Positions 45,074 through 53,679 of a DNA stretch of 64,000 bases are shown piece by piece. The notes beneath the pieces were generated by a model. The model did not search any database. It was not told where the DNA came from and saw only the letters and a program-made list of their open reading frames with translations. The position numbers and the translations under genes were made by a program. Position 1 is the first letter of the stretch; the number at the start of each line of letters is the position of its first letter. This DNA comes from Sphingomonas sp. (lineage in GTDB: Bacteria > Pseudomonadota > Alphaproteobacteria > Sphingomonadales > Sphingomonadaceae): assembly GCF_029239295.1 (NCBI RefSeq), contig NZ_JAQZBC010000013.1, positions 20,159 through 84,158 of the forward strand, given 5' to 3'.

Positions 45074-45762
45074 TGCGGCGCGTCGCTTTCGCCGCCTTGT
45101 GCCTGGCGCTCGCCATTCTCTTCGCGGGCCTGGGCATCTGGCAGGTCGAGCGACGCGCTTGGAAACTTGATCTGATCGCCAAGGTGGAGGGTCGGGTTCG
45201 CGCCGCCCCCACCGCCCTCCCCCCCCGGAACGAGTGGCAGCGGGACAACGCCTACCGCCGCGTCCGCGTGACCGGCACCTTCCTCCATGATCGCGAAACG
45301 CTGGTTCAGGCGCTGACCGCACTGGGCGGCGGCTGGTGGGTGCTCACCCCGCTCCAGACGAACGATGGCACCATCCTCGTCAACCGCGGCTATGTGCCCG
45401 ACGACCGCCGCGATCGCGCGACCCGGCGGGAGGCGCTTCCGTCCGGTTCGGTGACCATCACCGGCCTTATGCGCGCAACCGAGCCAGGCGGCGGCTTCCT
45501 GCGCAACAATGATCCGGCCGCTGAGCGATGGTTCTCGCGCGACGTGGCAGCCATCGCCAAGGCACGTAATCTGGGGCCAACTGCGCCGTTCTTCATCGAC
45601 GCGGATGACACGCCCAACCCCGGCGGCTTTCCGGTCGGCGGGCTGACGGTGATCTCCTTCCGCAACAATCATCTGTCCTATGCCGTGACGTGGTTCGCGC
45701 TCGCGCTGCTCAGCGTGGCGGGATCTGTGATGGTCCTGCGCAGCGGCAAACGGCGGCACTGA
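45073..45762 (+). CDS. SURF1 family oxidase assembly protein
   Basis: This 229-aa protein has two membrane helices at the ends (about 4-22 and 200-222) with a periplasmic domain between, as SURF1 proteins do. The N-terminal block LGIWQVERRAWKLDLI and the LVNRGYVP and SYAVTWFALALLSV blocks are conserved. SURF1 helps place heme in subunit I of heme-copper oxidases. Here it follows a quinol oxidase operon where a cyoE heme O synthase would be expected. It overlaps cyoD and regB by one base each. Confidence 0.93.
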   Translation: MRRVAFAALCLALAILFAGLGIWQVERRAWKLDLIAKVEGRVRAAPTALPPRNEWQRDNAYRRVRVTGTFLHDRETLVQALTALGGGWWVLTPLQTNDGTILVNRGYVPDDRRDRATRREALPSGSVTITGLMRATEPGGGFLRNNDPAAERWFSRDVAAIAKARNLGPTAPFFIDADDTPNPGGFPVGGLTVISFRNNHLSYAVTWFALALLSVAGSVMVLRSGKRRH

Positions 45763-47090
45763 TGGAGGCACCGATCCTCGCGCTCACGCGCCGCCGGTCG
45801 GACCAGGCGGGATCGTCGCGCGATTCCACCACCGCGGAAAATATGCGGCAGTTGGTCCACCTGCGCTGGATCGCAGTGGCCGGGCAGCTCATCACCATTC
45901 TATTCGTCGAATACGGCCTCGGCTTTCACCTCCCGCTGATGCCGATGCTGCTGGTGATCGCGGCTCAGGCGATTGCCAATATCATCAGCTTCGCGCTGCT
46001 GCGGCGACAGCAGGTACCGCGCGTCGCGCTGCTGCTCGGGCTGCTGTTCGACGTTGGCTCGCTGACCGCTCAGCTCTCGCTCAGCGGCGGCGCATCCAAC
46101 CCGTTCGTGTCGCTTTATCTCCTTCAGGTCGTGCTGGGCGCGATCCTGTTGCAGACATGGTCCGTATGGGTGTTGGTGGTACTGACCGCCATCTGCTTCG
46201 CCGGGCTGACCGTCGGCAGCCGCCCGCTTGATTATCCGCCCGAACTGGAGCCGTTGATCGGTGATCTCACGACATTCGGCGCGTGGCTCAGCTTCGTGCT
46301 CAGCGGCGTGCTGTTGGCGATGTTCGTGACCCGCATCAGCCGCAACCTGCGCGCCCGCGACGCCTTTCTCGCCGACCTGCGTCAGCGTACTGCGGAGGAG
46401 GAAGGCATCGTTCGCATGGGCCTCTTCGCCAGCGGTGCCGCGCACGAACTCGGCACCCCCCTGGCCTCGCTCGCCGTCATTCTCGGCGACTGGCGCCGCT
46501 TGCCCAAGATCGCTCAGGATCCGGAACTCGCCGCCGAGCTCGATGACATGCAGGCCGAGGTGCAGCGCTGCAAGGCGATCGTCACCGATATCCTCCATTC
46601 CGCCGGTGAGCCGCGCGGCGAGGCAATGGAAAGCGTCGCGGCGCGCGCCTTTCTGGCCGACATCGTCGACGAATGGCGCCCGACGCTTGCCAGTGCGCCG
46701 CTGGTCGTCGATCTCGACACGTTGGGCGACGCTGCCGTCGTCGCCGGTGCGGCGCTTCGCCAGGCAGTCTGGAACTTGCTCGACAATGCTGCGGAGGCGT
46801 CGCCCGGCGGCGTAACGTTGCGCGCCAGTCGTCAGGCGGACGAACTCGTCATTGCGGTGATCGACGGCGGCCGCGGCTTTACCGAGGCGCAGCTGGCCAG
46901 CCTCGGCAAGCTCTATCAATCGGGCAAGGGCGCGGGGCACGGCGTCGGCCTGTTCCTCGCCAACAATGTCGCGCGCCGGCTGGGCGGCCGGCTTGAGGCA
47001 CTCAACCGCGCTGGCGGCGGCGCCGAAGTTCGGCTGGTTCTGCCACTGGCGCCGCAGCGCCGCTCGGATCAGCGCGGGGCGTCGTTTTGA
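45762..47090 (+). CDS. regB: Redox-sensing histidine kinase, RegB/PrrB type
   Basis: This 442-aa kinase has six membrane helices (about 35-190), then HisKA with His228 in FASGAAHELGTPLASLAVIL and an HATPase domain with NLLDNAAEASPGG. The periplasmic quinone-binding heptad GGASNPF (109-115), a hallmark of RegB, is intact. Cys270 in EVQRCKAIVTD is at the position of the redox-active Cys. It starts at ATG 45762, overlapping the SURF1 stop. It should sense the ubiquinone pool and control respiratory genes through RegA. Confidence 0.93.
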   Translation: MEAPILALTRRRSDQAGSSRDSTTAENMRQLVHLRWIAVAGQLITILFVEYGLGFHLPLMPMLLVIAAQAIANIISFALLRRQQVPRVALLLGLLFDVGSLTAQLSLSGGASNPFVSLYLLQVVLGAILLQTWSVWVLVVLTAICFAGLTVGSRPLDYPPELEPLIGDLTTFGAWLSFVLSGVLLAMFVTRISRNLRARDAFLADLRQRTAEEEGIVRMGLFASGAAHELGTPLASLAVILGDWRRLPKIAQDPELAAELDDMQAEVQRCKAIVTDILHSAGEPRGEAMESVAARAFLADIVDEWRPTLASAPLVVDLDTLGDAAVVAGAALRQAVWNLLDNAAEASPGGVTLRASRQADELVIAVIDGGRGFTEAQLASLGKLYQSGKGAGHGVGLFLANNVARRLGGRLEALNRAGGGAEVRLVLPLAPQRRSDQRGASF

Positions 47091-47119
47091 ATGCAGCCCC
47101 AACCTGTTAGATCAGCAAC

Positions 47120-47656
47120 ATGACCGAACAGCGCCGCCTTCTCATCGTCGAGGATGACGCGACCTTCGCGCGCACCCTGCAACGCTCCTTCGAACGGCGC
47201 GACTATACAGTCTGGGTGGCACACGGTCCGGCTGAGGTCGAAACAGTGCTTGAAGCTGGGCATCCCGGCTATGCGGTGGTGGATCTGAAACTGGGCAGCG
47301 CCTCTGGCCTCGCCTGTGTGGCGCGGCTCCACGCTTTCGATCCCGCGATGCTCATCGTCGTCCTGACCGGCTTCGCCAGCATCGCGACGGCGGTCGAGGC
47401 TATCAAGCTGGGCGCGTGCCATTACCTCGCCAAGCCTGCGAATACCGACGACATCGAGGCCGCATTCGGCAAAGCCAGCCTCGGCGATGCGGCCGTCCCG
47501 ATCGAGGGCCGCAGCACGTCGATCAAGACCCTGGAATGGGAACGGATCAACGAAACGCTCGCGGAAACCGGCTTCAACATCTCGGAAACCGCACGGCGGC
47601 TGGGGATGCACCGGCGCACGCTGGCCCGCAAACTGGAAAAGAAACCCTTGCGGTGA
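47120..47656 (+). CDS. regA: Response regulator RegA/PrrA/ActR type
   Basis: This 178-aa regulator has a receiver with Asp11-Asp13 (LLIVEDDATF), phosphoacceptor Asp55 (YAVVDLKLGSASGL) and Lys in HYLAKPANTDD. The C-terminal Fis-like helix-turn-helix reads ISETARRLGMHRRTLARKLE. The almost invariant HRRTL block marks RegA. It lies 29 bases after regB and in other species controls oxidases and redox-balancing pathways. The adjacent cyo operon is a likely target. Confidence 0.94.
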   Translation: MTEQRRLLIVEDDATFARTLQRSFERRDYTVWVAHGPAEVETVLEAGHPGYAVVDLKLGSASGLACVARLHAFDPAMLIVVLTGFASIATAVEAIKLGACHYLAKPANTDDIEAAFGKASLGDAAVPIEGRSTSIKTLEWERINETLAETGFNISETARRLGMHRRTLARKLEKKPLR

Positions 47657-47686
47657 TCCGGGCAAATTAACTTTTAGGTAAGCATT

Positions 47687-49171
47687 GTGACAGAAGGTTC
47701 CGGCATGTCGCCCGCGCTTGAAGAAGAGCGCTTGCGCGCCCTCCGCACTCTCGAAGTGCTCGATACGGCGCCGGAAGCAGAATTTGACGCCGTCGTTCAG
47801 GGTGCGCGCTATCTGTTCGGCTGTTCGATGGCGTTCGTCTCGCTGCTCGACGTGAACCGCCAGTGGTTCAAGGCACGCTGCGGCTTCGACGGGGAGGAGA
47901 CCGCCCGCGACTTGTCGATCTGCCAGCACACGGTGGCGGCGGACGAGACTCTGGTCATCCCTGACACGCTGAACGATCCGCGTTTCGTCGCCAATCCGTT
48001 TGTGACTGATCCGCCGCACATCCGCTTCTACGCCGGCGTCCCGCTGCGCATCCGCGCCGATCCGGATCGCCCGCCGATGCCGGTTGGCACACTATGCGTC
48101 GCCGATGACAAGCCACAGCATCCCTCGTCCGAGCGGATCGCGCTGCTCGAAGGAATGGCGCGCGTGATCGAGGCAGTCCTTGTCGCCCGTCGAACCAGCC
48201 GAACCAGCCTGCGCCTCGCCGTTGAGCGGCAGGAGGCGCTGGTCGAGATCGAGCGTGCGCAGCGCCTGTTGCAGCAGGCCGAACGCATGGCCCGGATTGG
48301 TTCGTGGCGGGTCGATCTCAAGACCGGCCGTTCGCACTGGTCGGCGCAGACCTATGCGATCCACCATCTATCCCCCGACGTCGATACGTCGAGCATCGAG
48401 CCGCTGTCCTTTTACGCGCCGGGTGACCGCGCGCTGCTGCAAGAAGCGCTGGCCGCATGCCGGAAGCATGGCCAGCCGTGGGATCTGGAGCTCGACTTCG
48501 TGAACGCCGATGGCGTGCAGCGCCGCGTTCGCACGATGGGCGAGCCCGAATGGCGTGATGGCGCGGTCGTGGCGATGATCGGCGTGGTCCAGGACATTAC
48601 CGAGCGCTACAAGTTCGAACGCCGCCTGCGCGAGTTCGCGCTGACCGACGACCTGACCGGACTCGCCAGCCGGCGCGCCTTCAACGAACAGCTCGACGCC
48701 GCGATTGCCACCGCGGCAGGGACATCCTCCCCGCTCGCCGTCGCGATCATCGACCTTGACCGGTTCAAGGAGGTCAACGACCGCCTTGGCCATCCGGCAG
48801 GCGACGAGGTTCTTCGCGTCATCGCCTCGCGCCTGCGCGAAGTGGACTATCTGGGTGATTGTCTTCCCGCCCGGCTCGGCGGGGATGAGTTCGTTCTTCT
48901 GTTGCGCGGTACGCATGCGCGCGAGCGGCTGGCGGAGGGGATCAAGACGTTGTTGTCGGAGCTTCGCCACACCGTCTCCGCGGATGATCGCGCGATCACG
49001 GTCTCCGCCACGATCGGTGCATGTGTGCTGGATTCCGGTCATCCGGATCGCTCGACGCTGCTGCAGGGTGCGGATGACGCTTTGTACCGCGCCAAGCGCC
49101 TGCGCCGCGGCACCGGCGCGATTGCCGGGCAGCCCGCGATCCTCACTGCCCCCGACAGTCAGACGATCTAG
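47687..49171 (+). CDS. GAF-PAS-GGDEF diguanylate cyclase
   Basis: This 494-aa cytoplasmic protein has a GAF domain (about 15-165; SICQHTVAADETLVIPDTLN), a PAS/PAC domain (about 195-305; ARIGSWRVDLKTGRSHWSAQ) and a GGDEF domain (about 315-475) with LTDDLTGLASRRAF. The active-site GGDEF is intact (RLGGDEFVLLL). The RxxD inhibitory site is absent at its usual place, so product inhibition may be missing. The start is GTG 47687 or ATG 47705, since both have plausible ribosome sites. It should make c-di-GMP. Confidence 0.9.
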   Translation: MTEGSGMSPALEEERLRALRTLEVLDTAPEAEFDAVVQGARYLFGCSMAFVSLLDVNRQWFKARCGFDGEETARDLSICQHTVAADETLVIPDTLNDPRFVANPFVTDPPHIRFYAGVPLRIRADPDRPPMPVGTLCVADDKPQHPSSERIALLEGMARVIEAVLVARRTSRTSLRLAVERQEALVEIERAQRLLQQAERMARIGSWRVDLKTGRSHWSAQTYAIHHLSPDVDTSSIEPLSFYAPGDRALLQEALAACRKHGQPWDLELDFVNADGVQRRVRTMGEPEWRDGAVVAMIGVVQDITERYKFERRLREFALTDDLTGLASRRAFNEQLDAAIATAAGTSSPLAVAIIDLDRFKEVNDRLGHPAGDEVLRVIASRLREVDYLGDCLPARLGGDEFVLLLRGTHARERLAEGIKTLLSELRHTVSADDRAITVSATIGACVLDSGHPDRSTLLQGADDALYRAKRLRRGTGAIAGQPAILTAPDSQTI

Positions 49172-49194
49172 GCGGGAGCCGCAGGCACGCGCCT

Positions 49195-49362
49195 TCAAAG
49201 CGGTCGCCACTTCCCCTTCCGCCGGCTGGTCAAATGAACCATGCGGCACCGGTCGCAGCGGTAGGGAAACAGCGCCAGCTCCTGCTGCTGCGCGAACGCT
49301 GTCGCCTGCTCCACACTGGCGAACTTCCGTTTGCGCTGACAAATACTCAGCCTGGTTCGCAT
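49195..49362 (-). CDS. 55-aa zinc-ribbon-like small protein
   Basis: The frame encodes MRTRLSICQRKRKFASVEQA, continues with TAFAQQQELALFPYRCDRC and ends RMVHLTSRRKGKWRPL. The spaced CDRC with FPYR before it and HLTS after it is a pattern of small treble-clef-like proteins in sphingomonads. The first CxxC partner may be the upstream single Cys (residue 8). It is convergent with the GGDEF gene. It is too short for common gene-calling thresholds. Confidence 0.7.
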   Translation of the reverse strand: MRTRLSICQRKRKFASVEQATAFAQQQELALFPYRCDRCRMVHLTSRRKGKWRPL

Positions 49363-49429
49363 TCCTGCCCCGCCCCTGCCCGCCCCCTGCCCGGATGACG
49401 CAGACTAGCGCATCCCGCGTCGCAACGCT

Positions 49430-49834
49430 CTAAGCGGCGATACTCGCGGCATAGCTCTTTTCCTCAACCAGGTCTGAATCGAGCGCATGGTTGATCTCGC
49501 GCTTGATCGCGGCGCGCTCGTCATTGCGCTGATAGACGGCGCGCGCCAGCCGGATGAACTCGGGCCCAAAATCGCGCGCCGCTTCCTGTTCGCGGATCGC
49601 GTCCTCGATCTCCCACAGCGCTTCATTGACCCGCTTCAGCGCTTCGACCAGCACCGCCACCCCGCCGCGGTTCAGCGCCGCCGCGCCGATCGACTGCAGC
49701 AGACGATATTCGCGTAGCACATTCGTCCGTGCATCCGCGCGCGTGATCCGGTCGCGCTTGATCTCCAGGATCGTGATCTTGTCGAGCAATTCACCCCAGG
49801 ACACGGGAACTGACGGTGCCGCAATCGTCGCCAT
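49430..49834 (-). CDS. DUF6165 family protein
   Basis: This 134-aa helical protein has the DUF6165 signature VPVSWGELLDKITILEIKRD, followed by ALWEIEDAIREQEAARDFGP and a C-terminal YQRNDERAAIKREIN segment. DUF6165 genes usually lie in surface-glycan clusters, but no activity is known. Its start lies 44 bases inside the end of the upstream glycosyltransferase-like gene, so the two are tightly coupled. A longer frame to 49867 has no support. Confidence 0.88.
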   Translation of the reverse strand: MATIAAPSVPVSWGELLDKITILEIKRDRITRADARTNVLREYRLLQSIGAAALNRGGVAVLVEALKRVNEALWEIEDAIREQEAARDFGPEFIRLARAVYQRNDERAAIKREINHALDSDLVEEKSYAASIAA

Positions 49835-50774
49835 GATCCGACCTTTCGTTGTTGGTGAGGGAGGCATTGCGCGCCGCGATCGCTCGGCCGACGCGGGCGA
49901 TCACGCCCGCCCAGTCGCCGGGCGACTGCTGCACGAACAGGCGCATGTTCGGGTACCAGGGGGTGTCGATTTTCGCCGGGTTCCAGCGCCAGTCCGGCTC
50001 CGCCTTCAGCAGCAGCCAGGTCGGCCGCCCAAGCGCCCCGGCCAGATGCGCGATCATCGTATCCACCGTGATGACGAGGTCGCACGCCGCCACCAGCGCG
50101 GCGGTAGCGTCCATGGAGAACGGACAACCGTCGGGGTTGAGCACCGGCAGCGGTGACGGCTCGGGCACCAGCGAGACGCAGCGGCCACCCTCAGCGATCG
50201 GCGCCAGCAGCCGCGGATCGAACGAGCGCGACGGATCCCAGTCCCCGCCCTGATGGCACAGTCCGATCACGTCGCCCGGCACTGCCGCCGGCGTGGCGCG
50301 CAGATACGGGATCGCCATCGCGTCGGGCCGGCGTCGCAGGGCGAACGGCAACTCGGTGATCTCGATGTCGCATTCGGCGGGTGGAAGGGGACGGGCATGG
50401 TCGAACGACACCAGCGACAGCCTTGCATCCACGCTGCTGAGCAGGGGATGCAGCCGCTCTGGCGCCTCCACCGTCACGCCCCCCGCCCTGGCCGCCAGCG
50501 CCGGCAGAAATCGCGCAAACTGAAGCGTGTCACCCAGCCCGTGATAACAGCGAACCAGCACGTCGCGGCCGTCAAACGGCCGGCCATCCCACACCCACCG
50601 CTGATGATAGGGAACGCCGGGGTCGTCGCGCTTCGCCGGGTCTCGCGCCGCAAGATCACGCGCTGACAATGCCCAGGCACGCGGATAATCCTCCGCGCGC
50701 ATCGCCAACATCCATTCCCGGGCGCCATCTTCCATCAACAACCTGGAATGTTGCTGAGGCGCCCGCGGTTCCAT
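49791..50774 (-). CDS. Glycosyltransferase-like protein (GT9/TPR-associated fold)
   Basis: This 327-aa protein resembles the GT9/GT41-like C-terminal domain found behind TPR repeats. It has CYHGLGDTLQFARFLPALAA near residue 80 and the donor-site block VDTMIAHLAGALGRPTWLLL, then a WRWNP segment. The N-terminal 60 residues are short and Asp/Arg-rich. The start is ATG 50774, or ATG 50735 further in. It overlaps the DUF6165 gene by 44 bases and is divergent from the methyltransferase gene. The sugar and acceptor are unknown. Confidence 0.8.
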   Translation of the reverse strand: MEPRAPQQHSRLLMEDGAREWMLAMRAEDYPRAWALSARDLAARDPAKRDDPGVPYHQRWVWDGRPFDGRDVLVRCYHGLGDTLQFARFLPALAARAGGVTVEAPERLHPLLSSVDARLSLVSFDHARPLPPAECDIEITELPFALRRRPDAMAIPYLRATPAAVPGDVIGLCHQGGDWDPSRSFDPRLLAPIAEGGRCVSLVPEPSPLPVLNPDGCPFSMDATAALVAACDLVITVDTMIAHLAGALGRPTWLLLKAEPDWRWNPAKIDTPWYPNMRLFVQQSPGDWAGVIARVGRAIAARNASLTNNERSDHGDDCGTVSSRVLG

Positions 50775-50819
50775 CAAAGATTCGCCGGGCCTGCATCACT
50801 TACCGCGCCCTGCGAACAG

Positions 50820-50844
50820 GGAACACGTTGAAAGTCCGTTCGTT
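50820..50844 (+). promoter_or_regulatory. EcfG (general stress response) type promoter
   Basis: GGAAC (50820-50824), exactly 16 bases, then CGTT (50841-50844) matches the sigma-EcfG consensus GGAAC-N16/17-CGTT. It points at the methyltransferase start at 50935, leaving a leader of roughly 85 bases. It would drive the five-gene glycan unit. Confidence 0.75.
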
Positions 50845-50934
50845 AAGCGAAACGATGACTCTCTCCACTTGGTGGGTGAGGGGCTTAATGCTGTCGTGGC
50901 GCCGCACACTGCGGGCCGACATCCAGGGGGTGCG

Positions 50935-51750
50935 ATGCCGGTAGCCGAACGTTCCAATGACCAGACGCAGCATCACTCGCTAAGTGACAGCATCGCTGCC
51001 CTCGCCCCGTGGTTTCACAACATCGATCTGAACGGCGTGGAGACTGCGCCCGACCATTTCCTGGGCAATTACCCGGCGGACAAATTTGCCCGCTTCGCCT
51101 CGATCGTCCCCGCCGATCTCACCGGCAAGAGCGTGCTCGACATCGGCTGCAACGCCGGTTTCTACTCGGTCGAAATGAAGCGGCGCGGCGCAGAACGTGT
51201 CGTCGGTGTAGACAGCGACGACCGCTATCTCGCGCAGGCCCGCCTCGCGACCGGGGCACTTGGCTTCACCGGCGTCGAATTCCGCAACATGTCGGTTTAT
51301 GATGTCGCGGCGTTGGGCGAAAAGTTCGATCTCGTCATCTTCATGGGCGTGCTTTACCATTTGCGCCACCCGCTGCTCGCGCTTGACCTCATCCGCGAAC
51401 ATGTCGCCCGCGACGCCATGCTGTTCCAGACGCTGCAACAGGGCTCATCTGATGTGGCCGAGGTGCCCGAAGATCACCCGTTCTTCGAACCGGGCACCTA
51501 TCGTCAGCCGGCGTATTTCGACGCGCCCGGCTATCCCAAGATGCACTTCATTGAACAAAAATTCGCCGGTGACTGGACGAATTGGTGGGCACCTAATGCC
51601 GCCGGCAGCCAGGCGATGCTGCGCGCCGCCGGCTTCAGCGTCGCGGCTCAGGCCGATGGCGATGTCTATTTCTGCCGGGTCGCACCGGTGCCGTTCGAGC
51701 AGTTCGGCCCGGCAGCAGTCTATCCAGCTAAGGGGGGAATAAGTTCGTGA
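50935..51750 (+). CDS. SAM-dependent methyltransferase (TIGR04290-like)
   Basis: This 271-aa methyltransferase has SAM motif I VLDIGCNAGFYSVEMKRRGA and a VVGVDSDDRYLAQARLAT acidic loop. MGVLYHLRHPLLALDLI resembles the CmoB-like fold. The C-terminal half (WTNWWAPNAAGSQAMLRAAG) matches the glycan-cluster methyltransferases I associate with TIGR04290. The substrate is likely a sugar or glycolipid. ATG 50935 is the best start. Its stop overlaps the GTG of the next gene (GTGA at 51747-51750). Confidence 0.85.
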   Translation: MPVAERSNDQTQHHSLSDSIAALAPWFHNIDLNGVETAPDHFLGNYPADKFARFASIVPADLTGKSVLDIGCNAGFYSVEMKRRGAERVVGVDSDDRYLAQARLATGALGFTGVEFRNMSVYDVAALGEKFDLVIFMGVLYHLRHPLLALDLIREHVARDAMLFQTLQQGSSDVAEVPEDHPFFEPGTYRQPAYFDAPGYPKMHFIEQKFAGDWTNWWAPNAAGSQAMLRAAGFSVAAQADGDVYFCRVAPVPFEQFGPAAVYPAKGGISS

Positions 51751-52688
51751 TCGAAGCGGCGATGATCTGGAATGAGCCGAACAACAAATCGCATTGGGAT
51801 CCGGAAATCGATCCCGATTGGTCATCCTACGCCGATCACGTCATTCGCGCGGGCAATTCGATCGCCGCGATCAACCCAGCCGTCACCCGCGTGCTGGGCG
51901 GCATGTCGCCGATCGACCCGCAATGGGTGAACCGGATGCGCGCGCATGGCGCGCTTGACGCGGTGGACGTGATCGCCGTCCATGGCTTTCCGCTCGATTG
52001 GAACCTGTGGTCGATCCATGATTGGCCCAAGAAGATCGCGGAGATCGAGGAAGTCGTCACCGACAAGCCGATCTGGGTGACGGAGGTGGGCGTCGGCTCC
52101 TTCGGGGCGGAAGAGGTGCAGGTCTTCGGCGTGGAGAAGACCGCCGAGCTGCTGATCGGCCGTGTCCCCAACATCTACTGGTATTCGCTGTTCGATCTGC
52201 CGCACTCATGGGGCGCGACCACCCGTCACCGCGAGGCGGAGGGGTCCAGCTATTATCGTCACTTCTATATGGGCCTCATCCGCGAAGATGGGACACCCAA
52301 GCCGTCACTCGACGCCTATGCCCGCTACGCCGCAGACATGGGGCTGATGCAGTGGTTCCATTTCGAGGATCCGCGGCTTGACGAGGCGGTGGACTGGCTG
52401 AAGCGGCTCGGCACGCGCAAGCTGCGCACCGGGCTCAGCTGGGCCGATCGCTTCCGCCCCAATGCGCTCGACTGGTTCGATCGCCAGATGGAGGCGCTGG
52501 CTGATTTCGAGGTCACCGTCACCTTCTGCTTCACGCCGGAGCATCTGGGCGTTCAGCCGCATCACACCAGCCCGGCGCGCGATCCGCAGATGTTCGCTGA
52601 TTTCTGCGCCGAGATGATCGATCGCTACGCGCCGGCGCAGGCAAGCTCGGGGCAGGCCACGCCGCTCAAGCTCGTCGCTTCCGCCTGA
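51747..52688 (+). CDS. Circularly permuted clan GH-A glycosidase-like protein
   Basis: This 313-aa protein has clan GH-A (GH39-like) segments. The acid/base motif WNEPN is at residues 8-12 (Glu10). VLGGMSPIDP (49-58), AVDVIAVHGFPLDW (72-85), the nucleophile motif WVTEVGVG (Glu113), YWYSLFDLP and LIREDGTPKP follow in normal barrel order from beta4 to beta8. The C-terminal 105 residues (LDEAVDWLKRLGTRKLRTGL, SWADRFRPNALDWFDRQME, TVTFCFTPEHLG, FADFCAEMIDRYA) look like beta1 to beta3, which normally precede WNEPN. An in-frame TAA at 51729-51731 rules out an upstream extension. No signal peptide is seen. The substrate is unknown. Confidence 0.8.
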   Translation: MIEAAMIWNEPNNKSHWDPEIDPDWSSYADHVIRAGNSIAAINPAVTRVLGGMSPIDPQWVNRMRAHGALDAVDVIAVHGFPLDWNLWSIHDWPKKIAEIEEVVTDKPIWVTEVGVGSFGAEEVQVFGVEKTAELLIGRVPNIYWYSLFDLPHSWGATTRHREAEGSSYYRHFYMGLIREDGTPKPSLDAYARYAADMGLMQWFHFEDPRLDEAVDWLKRLGTRKLRTGLSWADRFRPNALDWFDRQMEALADFEVTVTFCFTPEHLGVQPHHTSPARDPQMFADFCAEMIDRYAPAQASSGQATPLKLVASA

Positions 52689-52699
52689 AGGGCTGCTCG

Positions 52700-53674
52700 A
52701 TGAAGCCTCGTCTCGGGTTCCTTGGCACCGGCTGGATCGGGCGGCACCGCATGGCCGCCATGGTCGCGACCGGCGGCGTCGATGCCGTCGCCGTCTGCGA
52801 CCCTTCGCCTGAATGTATCGCTGAGGCGGCCACCATCGCCCCGACGATCCATATCGTCGATTCGCTCGACGCCATGCTCGCGCTCGACATTGACGGCGTG
52901 GTGATCGCGACCCCCAGCGCGCTTCACGCCGATCAGTCGATCCAGGCGTTTCAGGCGGGAAAGGCAGTGTTCTGCCAGAAACCGCTTGGCCGCACCGCGG
53001 CCGAGGTGGACGCGGTGATCGCGGCGGCGCGCGCGGCGGACCGCCTGCTCGGCGTCGATCTGTCCTACCGCCATACTGCCGGGATGGAGGCGATCGCCGG
53101 CCTGATCCGTGAAGGTACGCTCGGCGACGTCTTCGCGATCGATCTGACCTTCCACAACGCCTACGGCCCGGACAAGCCGTGGTTCTACGATCCGGCGCAA
53201 TCGGGCGGCGGCTGCGTCGTCGATCTGGGCGTCCACCTCGTCGATCTCGCGCTCTGGGCGCTCGGCTTCCCCAAGGCGACCGAGGCGCAGGCCGCGCTCT
53301 ACGCTGGCGGGCAGCCGCTGCACCCGGGATCAGTGGAGGATTATGCCAGCGCCAGCTTCAAGGCGGGCGGCACGAACGTGCGCCTCACCTGCTCCTGGCG
53401 CCTGCACGCCGGGCAGGATGCCGTGATCGCCGCCGACTTCTATGGCACTGAAGGAGGCGCGGGCTTCCGCAACATCGGAGGCAGCTTCTACGATTTCACT
53501 GCCGATCATTTCACCGGCACTGCCACTCACCGACTGACCGATGGGCCAGACGATTGGGGCGGCCGCGCTGCCGCCGCCTGGGCGACGCAGCTCGCACGCA
53601 GCCACCGCTACGATCCTGCGGCGGATCATTTCGCCCGCTCGGCGGAGGTACTCGACCTCATCTACGGTCGCTGA
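52700..53674 (+). CDS. Gfo/Idh/MocA family oxidoreductase
   Basis: This 324-aa NAD(P)-dependent oxidoreductase has an N-terminal Rossmann domain (LGFLGTGWIGRHRMAAM, VVIATPSALHADQ and AVFCQKPLGRTAAEVD with the catalytic-type Lys). The C-terminal alpha/beta domain includes SGGGCVVDLGVHLVDLALWA. These enzymes act on sugars or inositols, often at a nucleotide-sugar or glycoside level. It lies 11 bases after the glycosidase-like gene and six before the pyruvyl transferase, all on one strand. Confidence 0.92.
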   Translation: MKPRLGFLGTGWIGRHRMAAMVATGGVDAVAVCDPSPECIAEAATIAPTIHIVDSLDAMLALDIDGVVIATPSALHADQSIQAFQAGKAVFCQKPLGRTAAEVDAVIAAARAADRLLGVDLSYRHTAGMEAIAGLIREGTLGDVFAIDLTFHNAYGPDKPWFYDPAQSGGGCVVDLGVHLVDLALWALGFPKATEAQAALYAGGQPLHPGSVEDYASASFKAGGTNVRLTCSWRLHAGQDAVIAADFYGTEGGAGFRNIGGSFYDFTADHFTGTATHRLTDGPDDWGGRAAAAWATQLARSHRYDPAADHFARSAEVLDLIYGR

Positions 53675-53679
53675 TCGGC

